NCBI RefSeq assembly: GCF_002197845.1
Contig: NZ_NIDE01000014.1
Span: 868,001-932,000 of the forward strand
DNA: 64,000 nt
DNA from: Fimbriiglobus ruber
Lineage (GTDB): Bacteria > Planctomycetota > Planctomycetia > Gemmatales > Gemmataceae
Direction: 5' to 3'
The notes under the pieces were generated by a model. That model ran no database searches, was not told the DNA's origin, and was given only the letters and a program-made list of their open reading frames with translations. Position numbers and translations under genes: made by a program. Below are positions 27,717-37,256 of this stretch, piece after piece (within the stretch, counting starts at the first letter, position 1; each line of letters opens with the position of its first letter).

Positions 27717-28235
27717 TCAAGCCACCGGTTGTTGCCACTCAAGCCACACCTGCACTCGTAGCGCGTATGAGACACCACTGTTGAAATACTCGCCGCTAAT
27801 CTCAACCCGATACCTTCCGTCCTGCTTGCCGGTGAATGTTACTTGCATCTGGGAGGTCGCGCACCCCTCCCACACATACAGGAAGAAAAACGGCCAGGCG
27901 GTGACCCCATCTAACAGATCCGGCTCCGGTGTTGGCGGAAAAAGATATTCCCGCCCGATCAACTCGTCCGGCGACCGGACCCGGAGTGGCAGCCGCTGTG
28001 CGGAGAGTAGCGGTTCTGCCCCCACCAGTAAGTCGTCTATCGTTTCCGGTCGATCATCTGGCCAGTTCTGATAGTCCAGTTGGGGCGACTCGCCGCAATA
28101 AACCTCAAGCTCCCAGGAGTAATCGCCCAACTCCTCCCGGCCGCGGGATAACACCCCACGGCGAACGGGGAATGCGATCGTGTTTAGGAAAAGGTAATCC
28201 ACCTGGGGCGCGTCCTCCGTCATCGAACACGCCAT
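27717..28235 (-). CDS. Unknown cytosolic protein
   Basis: 172 aa from ATG 28235, preceded by GGGAGTG; MTEDAP at 28223 is an alternative start. Beta-rich with aromatic runs (LFLNTIAFPVRRGVL, WPFFFLYVWEGCATSQMQVT) and a final strand-rich part (YRVEISGEYFNSGVSYALRV). Resembles immunity-type or cargo small proteins, but no family is recognised. Confidence 0.5.
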   Translation of the reverse strand: MACSMTEDAPQVDYLFLNTIAFPVRRGVLSRGREELGDYSWELEVYCGESPQLDYQNWPDDRPETIDDLLVGAEPLLSAQRLPLRVRSPDELIGREYLFPPTPEPDLLDGVTAWPFFFLYVWEGCATSQMQVTFTGKQDGRYRVEISGEYFNSGVSYALRVQVWLEWQQPVA

Positions 28236-28280
28236 TATAGCGCACTCCCAGCATCCCGCTTTGCCCCGCGGCCGCGCCCG

Positions 28281-30314
28281 CTACTTCTTCCCCAGCACGT
28301 ACTTGTCGAACCACGCCAGGTCCCACTCCATCTTCGCCTTGCGGTTCGTCATCTTCGTCAAGCCGTGCGGCTCGCCGCTGTAGACGACCAGCTCGGTCGG
28401 CACCTTCTTGTATTCCTTCAGTGCCCGGTGCAGCATCCGGCTGTGGCCCGGCGGGCAGCGCTCGTCGCCGCCGCCGACGTGGATGAGCGTCGGGGTGGTG
28501 ACGTTGCCCAGGCCGTAGGTGGGCGACGTTTTGTGGTACAGGTCGGGTTGCTCCCACGGCAGCCCGCGTTTGAATACCAGCGCGTACGCCGGCTCGTCGT
28601 TGAAGCCCCACTCGGCCACCGTGTCCACGATCCCCGCACCGCTGCTCGCTGCCTTGAACTTCACCGGCGGGTCTTTCAGCGTAATCAGGCAGTTTGTGAG
28701 GTAGCCACCGTTGCTCCAGCCCATGACGGCCACCCGGTCCGGGTCGGCGATCCCCTCGGTCACGAGGTGGTCGATGCCGGCCAGGATGTCCTTTACGTCC
28801 AGGTCGTTCTCGTTGCCGATGAGGTCGGTCAGGAACTTGTCGCCGTAGCCGACCGAGCCGCGGTAGTTCGGGTAGAGGGCCGCGTACCCCCTGGCCGCGA
28901 AGTAGAGCCGGCCGTTATGCGGGTCGAAGATCAGCTCGGCCTTCGACGACGACGTCGGGCCCCCGTGGATGCCGACCACCAGCGGGAGTTTCGTCCCCTT
29001 CTTGTACCCCGGCGGCAGTTCCAGCACGCCTCCGACCGTGGCCCCGTCCGGCGCCTTCCAGGTGACGTGCTTGACCGACGGGATCTGCCAGTCTTTCGTA
29101 TGTGGGTTCAGGTCGGTGATCTTCTTGCCGTCCGGGCCGCGCTCGCGGAGGTCCGGGAACGAGGCGCCGGTCGCCTCGAAGGTGATCGCCCCGCCGGTGG
29201 GCGTGACCTCGAACATCGACACCACGACGCCCGGTCGCGGGATACCCGTCGTGTCGTGGGAGTTGACGCCGAACCCGTACACGTCGACCGTGCCGTGCTT
29301 CTCGCCGAGGTAAGCAAGCGCCCGGTCGTCGAGCCATCGGAGCGGCGACCCGTACCCGCGGATTTGCACGCCCTCCGGCCGCTTCACCCGCGTCGCGGTC
29401 CAGGGGCCCTTGTCCTGGTCTTCGATGATGACCTCGGCCGGGTAGCCGTCGAAGACGGTGCAGAAGGCCAACCGGGTGCCGGCGAGGTTCCAGGCCAGCC
29501 CTTCGAGCCACGGGTATTTCGACCCGGCCGTCTTCTTCCAGCTTTCGTCCGTCGTCGTCACCTTGTTGGTGGACGAGTCCCACACGTCGACCCGCGACTG
29601 CCCCTCGGACACGACCACCGTGTCGTCCGGGGCGGTAATCATCGCCACCCGTGAGCCGTCGGCCGTCGCGTCGAACTCGCGGACGTAGCGGTTCTCCGCG
29701 ATCACTTTCTCGGTCCGCCAGGTCTCCAGGTTCAGCCGGTGGATTTCGGACACCTTCCGGTTACCCGAGCCGTACTCGACCTTGTCGAACTTCGCCCGGA
29801 GCTTGGCAAATTCGTCCGTGTCCGGCGCGGTGGAGTCGGTGGCGTAGAACAGCGATTCGGTCTTCGGCGAGTAATCGTACGCCACGATTCCGCCCTCGAC
29901 GCGGGTGACGGCACGGGGCGCGCCGCCGTCGACCGGGACGCGCCAGACCTGAGTCGTCCCGTCGTAAGGCGGCTTCTTCTCCCCCTCGCGCTTGCGATTC
30001 GCGAGGACGTAGACCGCCTTGCCGTCGCCGGCCCACTTCGGGTTCCGGTCGTTCGCGCGGTCGAAGGTCAAGCGAACCGGCCGGGGCTGCGTGTCGATCC
30101 CGACCGTCCAGAGGTCAGTCTTCCGGGCATCGTCGGTCGCCTCCCAGCGGGCCTCGGTATACGCGACCGATTTGCCGTCCGGGGCGACGGCGAAGCCGGT
30201 GATCGCGTTCAGGGTGAAGTAGTCCTCGGGCGTAACATCGTGCCCGTCCGCGCGGGCGGGGGCAAACGCGGCGGCGAGGGCTATGACCAACACGGCGGTG
30301 CGGCAGTGGTGCAT
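28281..30314 (-). CDS. Secreted S9 prolyl-oligopeptidase family peptidase
   Basis: 677 aa from ATG 30314. A signal peptide (about 1-22, ending APARADG) leads a beta-propeller of WD40-like TolB type repeats (about 40-410) and the C-terminal alpha/beta hydrolase (about 430-677). The catalytic Ser is in GWSNGG, the Asp in GGGDERCPPGH, the His in SGEPHGL. HGGPTSSSKAEL carries the oxyanion Gly-Gly. All catalytic residues are visible. Likely cleaves peptides (acylaminoacyl or dipeptidyl aminopeptidase type) in the periplasm or outside. Its 5' region on the minus strand contains the twin-hairpin element at 30490-30614. Confidence 0.92.
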   Translation of the reverse strand: MHHCRTAVLVIALAAAFAPARADGHDVTPEDYFTLNAITGFAVAPDGKSVAYTEARWEATDDARKTDLWTVGIDTQPRPVRLTFDRANDRNPKWAGDGKAVYVLANRKREGEKKPPYDGTTQVWRVPVDGGAPRAVTRVEGGIVAYDYSPKTESLFYATDSTAPDTDEFAKLRAKFDKVEYGSGNRKVSEIHRLNLETWRTEKVIAENRYVREFDATADGSRVAMITAPDDTVVVSEGQSRVDVWDSSTNKVTTTDESWKKTAGSKYPWLEGLAWNLAGTRLAFCTVFDGYPAEVIIEDQDKGPWTATRVKRPEGVQIRGYGSPLRWLDDRALAYLGEKHGTVDVYGFGVNSHDTTGIPRPGVVVSMFEVTPTGGAITFEATGASFPDLRERGPDGKKITDLNPHTKDWQIPSVKHVTWKAPDGATVGGVLELPPGYKKGTKLPLVVGIHGGPTSSSKAELIFDPHNGRLYFAARGYAALYPNYRGSVGYGDKFLTDLIGNENDLDVKDILAGIDHLVTEGIADPDRVAVMGWSNGGYLTNCLITLKDPPVKFKAASSGAGIVDTVAEWGFNDEPAYALVFKRGLPWEQPDLYHKTSPTYGLGNVTTPTLIHVGGGDERCPPGHSRMLHRALKEYKKVPTELVVYSGEPHGLTKMTNRKAKMEWDLAWFDKYVLGKK

Positions 30315-30489
30315 GTGCGGTTCTCCGGGGTCTGGTGCGCGTCCGGGCGCGGCCAAGGAGTTTACACGCGGACTTTATCAGTGGAACGGTGCGAACACTA
30401 CGGGTTTCCGGCGACGATTCACTCGCGAAAAATCGTAGTAGAAATGATTACTGGCGTCTGAACGTGCGGAACGGGACGTGACGGAGTGG

Positions 30490-30614
30490 GAAAAAAGAAG
30501 ACCACCCGGGTCTTTGGCAGCCTCTCCCCTCTGCCAAGGATTCCGGGTGGTCTTTCGCTTGAGTCGTACCGGCAGTTAACTAGCGTAGCCTCTCCCCTCT
30601 ACACCAGTTAACCG
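30490..30614 (-). ncRNA. Candidate structured RNA: two hairpins with the same loop, the second followed by a U-run
   Basis: Read on the minus strand. The first hairpin has stem GTTAACT/AGTTAAC plus GTAG/CTAC around loop AGGGGAGAGG (30589-30598). The second has an outer stem GACCACCCGG/CCGGGTGGTC and inner stem TTGGCAG/CTGCCAA around the identical loop AGGGGAGAGG (30521-30530). The second hairpin is followed by TTCTTTTTTC, as in an intrinsic terminator. The shared 14-mer is AGAGGGGAGAGGCT. Options are a small RNA or a 5' attenuator for the S9 peptidase gene 175 bases further on. Orientation is inferred from the U-run. Confidence 0.5.
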
Positions 30615-30997
30615 ACGCGGCGATTCACTCTCGCGATTCACACCACTTGCATCGGCCGTGCCAAACCCGTCGCGCCGCCGGTCCCGTTGCCATCCACTCG
30701 ACGCAACTACTTGTACAAACAGGGAATTGTTACTCGAAAAACTACTCCGACCGGTGATTGATCAGATCGAGCACGCAATGTCAAGTGCGACGTTGAGCGG
30801 CAACCGGTGCCGCGCTCGCACGCGGTCGGGGCGAATAAAATAACAGATGTCCAAATTTCAGGAAAAACTTTCCGTGGATTTCGTCCCTGTCCGGGTCGAA
30901 GGGTAATAGGGGTTTTATTGTCGAGACCCCGGCCGCGGTCTACCATGCTACCGTGGGCACTGCGACTCTCCATGCTGCCCGGCACGAGCACCCCGCG

Positions 30998-31954
30998 ATG
31001 GCCACGGACATTCGCTTGAAGGAAACGGAACTGCAATCGGTCACCGACCAACTCGTCGAGTCATACTCGACCTGCGGGCGGCTGCACCACCTGGGGCACG
31101 AGCCCCTGCCGAACCGCGAGGCCGTCGCCGACATTCTGGCCGACCTGTACGAGGTGATTTACCCCGGGTACGGCCGGCGACAGAACTTAAACACCTCGAA
31201 CATCACGTACTACGTCGGCAGTCTGGTCGACGCGCTGCACGACAAGCTGACCCAACAGATCACCCGCGCATTGCGGCACGACCGCTGCCACGAGGAGCCG
31301 GACAACGACTGCGAGGCCGAGGGCCAGCAGGTCGCGGTCACCTTCCTTCAGCGACTTGCCGGCGTCCGCCAGGTGCTGGAAGTGGACGTGGAAGCGGCCT
31401 ACCGGGGCGACCCGGCGGCCAAGAGTCACCACGAGATCGTGTTCTCTTACCCCGGCCTGGAAGCCATCACCGCGTACCGCCTGGCCCACGAGCTGAGCGA
31501 CCTCAAGGTGCCGTACATCCCGCGGATGATGACCGAGATCGCGCACTCGAAGACCGGGATCGACATCCACCCCGGCGCGACCATCGGCCCTGGCTTCTTC
31601 ATCGATCACGGGACGGGCGTGGTGATCGGTGAGACGACAGAAATCGGCAACAACGTCCGGTTGTACCAGGGCGTGACACTCGGCGCCCTCACCTTCGATC
31701 GGGACGACGGCGGGGCGCTGGTCCACGGCGCGTACAAGCGCCACCCGACCCTACGGGACAACGTCATTGTCTACGCGAACGCCACGATCCTGGGCGGCAG
31801 GACGGAAGTCGGTGAGAGCGCCGTCATCGGGTCGAACGTGTGGCTGACGAAGTCGGTCGAGCCGTTCGCGGTCGTGGTGCTGGACAACCCGCAGCACAAG
31901 GTGAAGGGCGGCAAGACGCGGGCGGCCCAGGAAGAACTGATTTATCACATTTGA
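30998..31954 (+). CDS. cysE: Serine O-acetyltransferase (EpsC/CysE type)
   Basis: 318 aa from ATG 30998 (a GTG at 30953 would add 15 residues; neither has a strong ribosome site). An N-terminal helical domain (about 1-185) leads a left-handed beta-helix of hexapeptide repeats (IDIHPGATIGPGFFIDHGTG, VVIGETTEIGNNVRLYQGVT). The catalytic His/Asp pair lies in HPGATIG...DHGTGVVIGE. It acetylates serine with acetyl-CoA, the first step of cysteine synthesis. Cysteine synthase is not adjacent. The C-terminal tail ends ELIYHI, unlike the canonical ...I used to bind CysK, though it does end in Ile. Confidence 0.92.
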   Translation: MATDIRLKETELQSVTDQLVESYSTCGRLHHLGHEPLPNREAVADILADLYEVIYPGYGRRQNLNTSNITYYVGSLVDALHDKLTQQITRALRHDRCHEEPDNDCEAEGQQVAVTFLQRLAGVRQVLEVDVEAAYRGDPAAKSHHEIVFSYPGLEAITAYRLAHELSDLKVPYIPRMMTEIAHSKTGIDIHPGATIGPGFFIDHGTGVVIGETTEIGNNVRLYQGVTLGALTFDRDDGGALVHGAYKRHPTLRDNVIVYANATILGGRTEVGESAVIGSNVWLTKSVEPFAVVVLDNPQHKVKGGKTRAAQEELIYHI

Positions 31955-32059
31955 CACATGAACCCGGCACCGCGATCGCGTCCGATCTCCGCTTCACGGC
32001 GTGGACGAACGCGATCGCGGTTTCCCGCTTGGGTGAAGTCAACTCCTACCGGCCCGACT

Positions 32060-32091
32060 TGAAGACGTGACGACGTGACGACTTGATGACT
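32060..32091. repeat. Short tandem GTGACGA/CTTGATGA repeats
   Basis: GACGTGACGACGTGACGACT and on to TGATGACT, the same repeat vocabulary as the longer inverted repeat at 37257-37397. Lies between cysE and the ECF sigma gene. The rest of 31955-32254 holds only a weak GC hairpin before a T-rich run at about 32185. Confidence 0.5.
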
Positions 32092-32254
32092 CTGGTCTGA
32101 AGACGGAATTCCCCCCCTCGCTCACAAATCGCCGCGCCCGCCGTTGTTTCCACAGTCGGCGTGAGTGCCATTTCCGCGGGCGGTTTTTTATTTGAAGTAA
32201 ATACGGCCGGCGCGGGACTATCTTCCTGACCCGACGCGCGACGGAGTCTCCCCG

Positions 32255-34210
32255 ATGTCTTCCGGTTCGTTCGGCCGCCTGGCCACGGCCGCCCGCCGGC
32301 TGGCCCGCCCGCCGGCCGGGTCCGACGCCGATTTGCTCGCCCGGTACGCGGACACCCGCGACCCGGCCGCGTTCGAGGCCGTCGTCGCCCGGCACGGGCC
32401 GGGGGTGTTGGCCGTCTGCCGCGCCCGCTTGCGGAATCCGGCCGATGCCGACGACGCTTTCCAGGCCACGTTCCTGGTCCTGGCCCGGGACGCCGCACGC
32501 ATCCGCGACGGCGCGGTCCTGGCCGGGTGGCTGCACCGCGTCGCGCATTTCGTGAGCCTCAAGATCCGCCGCCGCGGCGCGGTCCGGGCAGCCGACCCGC
32601 TGCCGCCCGACCCACCCGACCCGACGATACCCGAACCCGCGGCTGCCGCAGCGATTGCGGAAACGTGCGGGATGGTGCTGGACGAACTGGCCGCCCTGCC
32701 CGACCGGTTCCGGGCGGTCGTCATCTTGTGCGGGCTGGAAGGGCGGACGAACGCGGAAGCGGCGGACATCCTCGGCTGCCCCCGCGGGACCGTCGACTCC
32801 CGCCTGTCGGCCGCCCGCAAGAAGTTGAAAGCCCGCCTCGCCCGCCGCGGGGTCGAGCTGGCCGCCGCGGTCGCGGTCGAGCGGACGCTATCGGACGCCG
32901 CGGCGGCCGGGTGTACCGGGTTGATCGGGCCGACGGCCGCAGCCGCCGGCCACTACGCGATTCACGGGGCCGGGGCCGACCCGTCCCCCGCCTCTCTTCT
33001 CGCCAACGGAGTGAAACCGACCATGTTGACCCTCACGCGGCTCGCCGCCGCCACTCTGCTCGCGGCCGGCGCCCTCGGCACCATCGGGTGGGGCCTGTAC
33101 CACGCCGCCGCTCAGGATGCGCCGCCGCCGCAGAAACCCGCGGCCGTCGCCGCGGACGCGCCGAAGAAGCCCGCGGACAAAAAGCCAGCGGACAAGAAGC
33201 CCGAAGTGGCCGGCGTCCCGGTGCAGGCACAGCGAGACGAGACGGCAATCCGCCTGGAACTCTCCCAGCCGTGTCAACTCAGTGCCGAGCAACGAGACTC
33301 GATTAAATTTGAAGAATTGATCGAATACTTGAAGCAGAAGCACGGGATCGCCGTGCGGCTCGACACCGCGGCTTTCAAGCGACTGGGCATCAACTGGCAG
33401 CGGGAGGCCCAGGGAGCCCGGGCACCGGACGGAAAGACCTTCGTGAGCGCCAACCTCGCGGCCGTGGGGGACGACTTTCAGGACGGCCTCCGGCAATTCT
33501 ACCAGCACGAACTCCATTTCCTCCGCGGGCTCACGGTTGCGGACGTCCTGACCGAAGCCGTGGCCCAACTGCCGGGGAAGTGCGCGTTCCGGTTGCGCGG
33601 GAACCAGATCCTCGTCGGCCCGGCGTACGTCCCCATCTCCATCCCCGGCAAGCGGGCCGACGACGCCGCCGACGCGGTGGCTGAACTGACGCGGCGGCAG
33701 ATGGTGGAACAAATCGTCGGAGAACCGGTTTCGGTTTCGGTCGAAGATCTGCCGCTGACGGACGTCGTGAAACAGCTCCGCCAACAGACCGGGGCCAACA
33801 TCGTGATCGACGCCCGGTGCAAGGCCCAGTCCAAGCAGAACGTATCCGCCACGTTCGACGACGTCCGGTTGTTGTCCGCCCTACAGTTGCTGGCCGACAT
33901 GTGCGAACTCAAGCCGGTGGCGATGAACAACCTGTACTACATCACTACCGGCGAGAACGCGGCCAAACTGCAGAAGGAGATCCTCCGCGAGCAATTCGGC
34001 GAACCGACCGGCCCGGGCATCCTCGTCCCGCCCGACGCCGTCTCCGACGGTCTGAACCTGTACGAGCGGCCCGCGACCCTCAAGCCGTACCAATTCCCAG
34101 GCGGGTTGGGGTTCGGGGGTGGGGGCGGGATGGGCGGACGGGCGGTCGTCCCGGGGCCGAAGCCAACGCCGCCCGAAAAACAGCCTGAAAAGCCATCCGA
34201 GATGAAGTGA
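32255..34210 (+). CDS. ECF sigma factor fused to a membrane helix and an STN-like periplasmic region
   Basis: 651 aa. Sigma-2 (about 25-100, DADLLARYADTRDPAAFEAV, FQATFLVLARDA) and sigma-4 (about 140-195, LPDRFRAVVILCGLEGRTNA, RGTVDSRLSAARKKLKARLA) make a complete ECF sigma of the planctomycete type. A helix (about 256-280, LAAATLLAAGALG) and an Ala/Pro/Lys linker follow. The C-terminal half has two secretin/TonB short N-terminal (STN)-like units (about 340-430, SIKFEELIEYLKQKHGIAVR; about 490-565, LPLTDVVKQLRQQTGANIVI) and a Gly/Pro tail. This predicts a membrane-tethered sigma factor with an extracytoplasmic sensing region. Confidence 0.85.
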   Translation: MSSGSFGRLATAARRLARPPAGSDADLLARYADTRDPAAFEAVVARHGPGVLAVCRARLRNPADADDAFQATFLVLARDAARIRDGAVLAGWLHRVAHFVSLKIRRRGAVRAADPLPPDPPDPTIPEPAAAAAIAETCGMVLDELAALPDRFRAVVILCGLEGRTNAEAADILGCPRGTVDSRLSAARKKLKARLARRGVELAAAVAVERTLSDAAAAGCTGLIGPTAAAAGHYAIHGAGADPSPASLLANGVKPTMLTLTRLAAATLLAAGALGTIGWGLYHAAAQDAPPPQKPAAVAADAPKKPADKKPADKKPEVAGVPVQAQRDETAIRLELSQPCQLSAEQRDSIKFEELIEYLKQKHGIAVRLDTAAFKRLGINWQREAQGARAPDGKTFVSANLAAVGDDFQDGLRQFYQHELHFLRGLTVADVLTEAVAQLPGKCAFRLRGNQILVGPAYVPISIPGKRADDAADAVAELTRRQMVEQIVGEPVSVSVEDLPLTDVVKQLRQQTGANIVIDARCKAQSKQNVSATFDDVRLLSALQLLADMCELKPVAMNNLYYITTGENAAKLQKEILREQFGEPTGPGILVPPDAVSDGLNLYERPATLKPYQFPGGLGFGGGGGMGGRAVVPGPKPTPPEKQPEKPSEMK

Positions 34211-34228
34211 GTGATGTGGATAACCAAA

Positions 34229-34255
34229 ACACCCCGGGCAACACGCCCGGGGTGT
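34229..34255 (+). terminator. Intrinsic terminator of the sigma/STN gene
   Basis: An 11-bp perfect stem ACACCCCGGGC/GCCCGGGGTGT with a short loop lies 19 bases after the stop codon, followed by GAGCTTTT. Confidence 0.65.
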
Positions 34256-34299
34256 GAGCTTTTGGAAGGTGGGACCGCCGTCCCGGCGGTCTTTTGGCG

Positions 34300-35919
34300 T
34301 TACAGGTAGTGTTCGGCCGACGCGGACTCGGTCGCCTCGGCTTCGTCTTGCTGCCGGAGGCCGATGGCCGTCACGGGCCCGCTGGGGGCCGGGTGGAAGC
34401 CGGTCGTCTCGGGCATCAGTTCGTACATCGTCCGCATGATTTCCTCCCGGATCAGGAGGAACGCTTCCGCGCACTTGGGGTCGAACTGGCGGCCGGCCTG
34501 CCGCTCCACTTCCGCGAACGCGTCGACCGGCGAGCGGCCCCGCTTGCTCTCGTGGTACGGCCGGTGGCTCGTCATCGCGTCGAACGCGTCGGCCACGGCC
34601 ACGATCCGCGCCAGGAACGGGATCTCCTCTTTGCTCATCCGGTCCGGGTACCCGGTCCCGTCCCACCGCTCGTGGTGGTTGCGGACGATCGGGATGATTG
34701 GGTGCAACTCGGGGATGCCGCCCAGGTACTCGGCCCCGAGCGTCGTGTGCGTCTGCATGGTGGCGAACTCCTGCGGGGTCAGCCGCCGGGGCGCCCGCAG
34801 GATCTCGTCGCTGATGCCGATCTTGCCGATGTCGTGCAGCGGCGTGCCGAGCCGGAGGAGTTCGAGCTGGTCCTCGGGCAGGTCGAGCTTCTCACCGAGC
34901 ATGGTCGCGTACCGGGTGACCCGCTGGGTGTGCCCGCCGGTGTACTCGTCCCGCAGTTCGACCATCTGGGCGAGCATCGTGATCGTCTTGAGGAACAGCG
35001 CCCGCTGCTTCTTCAACAGGGCCGCGCACTCGATCCCGGCGGACACGTTGGCGGCCAGGGCGTCGGCCAGGAGCAGGTCGTCTTCGGTGAACGGGGACTG
35101 GAAGAACCCGCGGTCCAGGTGCAACACCCCGAGCTTCCGCCGCGGCGTCCGCAGGAGGACGCAAAGGACCGACGACATGGCCCCGTCGGCGATGCTCTGG
35201 GTCATCAGGTCGCCGTCGTCCTGGACGTTGCAGAACAGGACCGACTCGCCCTTCGCGTAGCACCGGGCGGTCAGCCGCTTGCTGAAGTGGAACCGCCCCT
35301 TGGACTCGCTGCTGCCGACCGCGAGGGCCCGGAGCCGGAGTTTCACGTCGGGCCCGTCCCCGTCGGCCAGGACGATCGCCCCCCGCTGGGCGTCGAGGAC
35401 GCTGACCGCGTCGTTCAGGATCGATTCGAGGAGTTGGTCTTCGCTCTCGAGGTGATTGAGGTGGTGCCCAGCCCGGAGCAGGGCCAGGAGTTGGTCCCCG
35501 GCCCGCGGCATCGAGTTCCGGTCGAACGCGATCCGCTTCAGCCCTTCCTCGAACGTCGACCGGGCGGCGGCCGTCACGATCATCTGGTCGGACGGCGGGC
35601 CGTCGAGCGTCGCGTCCACCAGTTCGACCAGCACCGCCACTTTCCCGAACTGGATCACATCTCGCGGCCGGACTGCGTGTTCGCCGGGCGGGAGCTTGTT
35701 GCCGTTCAGGTACGTCCCGTTCGTACTCTCCAGATCCCGGACCACCCACGTCCCGTCGCCGCCCAAGCGAACTTCGGCGTGCCGCCGGCTGACCGACCCG
35801 TCGTCCAGCACGATTTCGAGGGACCCGAGCCGACCGGCACGAAGAATGGCGCTCGATTCCCACACACGGCCTTTGCTGGGGCCGCTAATGCCGCGAAGTC
35901 GGATCGTCCGTTTCGACAT
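34300..35919 (-). CDS. FHA-GAF-HD-GYP protein (cyclic di-GMP phosphodiesterase)
   Basis: 539 aa from ATG 35919. The FHA domain (about 1-105) contains GSVSRRHAEVRL and LESTNGTYLNGN, a phosphothreonine reader. The GAF-like domain (about 150-310) has LESILNDAVSVLDAQRGAIV. The HD-GYP domain (about 325-500) has the HD pair in LHDIGKIGISDEIL, the second His set in HHERWDGTGYP, and the substrate motif GTGYP; it keeps the residues for a two- or three-metal site. It should hydrolyse c-di-GMP to pGpG/GMP under control of phosphoprotein binding. Stands alone between convergent/divergent neighbours. Confidence 0.92.
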   Translation of the reverse strand: MSKRTIRLRGISGPSKGRVWESSAILRAGRLGSLEIVLDDGSVSRRHAEVRLGGDGTWVVRDLESTNGTYLNGNKLPPGEHAVRPRDVIQFGKVAVLVELVDATLDGPPSDQMIVTAAARSTFEEGLKRIAFDRNSMPRAGDQLLALLRAGHHLNHLESEDQLLESILNDAVSVLDAQRGAIVLADGDGPDVKLRLRALAVGSSESKGRFHFSKRLTARCYAKGESVLFCNVQDDGDLMTQSIADGAMSSVLCVLLRTPRRKLGVLHLDRGFFQSPFTEDDLLLADALAANVSAGIECAALLKKQRALFLKTITMLAQMVELRDEYTGGHTQRVTRYATMLGEKLDLPEDQLELLRLGTPLHDIGKIGISDEILRAPRRLTPQEFATMQTHTTLGAEYLGGIPELHPIIPIVRNHHERWDGTGYPDRMSKEEIPFLARIVAVADAFDAMTSHRPYHESKRGRSPVDAFAEVERQAGRQFDPKCAEAFLLIREEIMRTMYELMPETTGFHPAPSGPVTAIGLRQQDEAEATESASAEHYL

Positions 35920-36262
35920 GGAAAAGTCCCGCGTGTGGGTCTGCGGGGCAGCCCGGATAGTCCATAAAAATGTAACACACACTTCGTCGCATGTCGGGAA
36001 ACTTAGGTTCCAATCATGCGGGTTGTTACAGCGTCACCATCCTCGCGATAATTATTTGACAGTTCTCACGGCAAAAAATTTCACGCGGACGCGAAGAAGA
36101 GGGCATTTAGGGAAGGATAATTGGCCTTAATATTTCGTCTGAGAATATATTTCAATCTTTGCAGAAATCTAAACAGCTGTCTGCGATTGTGAAAAAGGTG
36201 TGAGAAAATGCGGCGGGTGTCCGAAAAGTCCGCGTGTGCCTGGCGGGCGCACGCGGTAACGA

Positions 36263-37225
36263 TCACGGCGCGTCGGTCGGCCGACCGAGTGCGGCGTCTT
36301 CGCGGCGCAAGCCCGCGCGGACGAAGCCGTCGTCGTTCCGGTAGATTTCGTCGCCGTTGATCCCGGCGGCGGTGGTGGTGGTGAACCGAACGGCCCCGCC
36401 CACGTACAGCACATTTTGCCCGCCGCGGTGGAGCGCCGGGGGGGACGGCAAATCGGCCACGACCGGCGACAGGTCGGCCATCCCGTCCGCCAGCCGCAGC
36501 CCGGTCACGCGGCCGTCCGGCCGGCGATAGCCCAGGGCGTACGAATACCCGACGGTGGGAACGACCGCGTCATCCCCGGTCACGGTAGTGCCCGCCGCGG
36601 CCACGACATCCGCGCTCGGGCAAGCCGCGGCGGTGTACTGGCCGGCCCGCGTCAGTTCGGCCGCGAACGCCCCGGCGACCGGGACTTCGGGGGAGCCGAC
36701 CTCGGGAAGTCGGCCGTCGTGCGTGTCGGCATAGCCGGCCAGCGCCCGGTGGACTTCTTGAAGCTGATTTTGGCAGGCGCGGATCTGGTTCTCGTTCCGC
36801 AGCTTGGCGACCCCGGACAGCACCAACCCGACCGAGAAGAACGCGATTCCGCCGGCCACGACGACGTCGGCGGCTCGCCACCCCCAGCCGGGGAAGACCG
36901 CCTCGGCCAGCGGCCGCGGGCGGAGCGACGACGGGTACGGCCGCACGTCTTCCGTCGGCTCCGTCGCCCGGGCGGGCGCGTCGGCCCGGGTCGGCCGGAG
37001 CAACCCGTTCTCGACAAGGTAATGAGCCGCCCGCGCGATCGTATCGACGGCCAGATTCGGCGGCGGCGCGTACCCGTCCCGGTCGGCTTCGAGCGGTTGG
37101 AGGGCTGCCCGGGCGCGATCGACTTTGGCCGCGTCGTCCGGGTGCGCCGCCAGGTGTGCGGCAACCGCGGCACGGTCGGCCGGGTCGAGGGCGTTCAACG
37201 CATAACCGATGAGCAGGTCGTCCAT
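36263..37225 (-). CDS. Anti-sigma-like membrane protein
   Basis: 320 aa. An N-terminal ~60-residue helical domain typical of anti-sigma factors (LLIGYALNALDPADRAAVAA, LAAHPDDAAKV) lacks the HxxxCxxC zinc motif. A membrane helix lies at about 119-140 (VVVAGGIAFFSVGLVLSGVA), and the periplasmic part has RLPEVGSPEVP and a DUF1559/H-X9-DG-like end (GGQNVLYVGGAVRFTTT). It follows the ECF sigma gene in the same orientation (182-base gap filled by an inverted repeat), so it is the likely regulator of that sigma factor. Confidence 0.8.
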   Translation of the reverse strand: MDDLLIGYALNALDPADRAAVAAHLAAHPDDAAKVDRARAALQPLEADRDGYAPPPNLAVDTIARAAHYLVENGLLRPTRADAPARATEPTEDVRPYPSSLRPRPLAEAVFPGWGWRAADVVVAGGIAFFSVGLVLSGVAKLRNENQIRACQNQLQEVHRALAGYADTHDGRLPEVGSPEVPVAGAFAAELTRAGQYTAAACPSADVVAAAGTTVTGDDAVVPTVGYSYALGYRRPDGRVTGLRLADGMADLSPVVADLPSPPALHRGGQNVLYVGGAVRFTTTTAAGINGDEIYRNDDGFVRAGLRREDAALGRPTDAP

Positions 37226-37256
37226 ATGACACCCATTCGCTAGTCGTCAAATCGCT

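Noticed and set aside
34294-35967. 557-aa open frame on the plus strand
   Set aside because: Antisense to the FHA-GAF-HD-GYP gene, with no domain.
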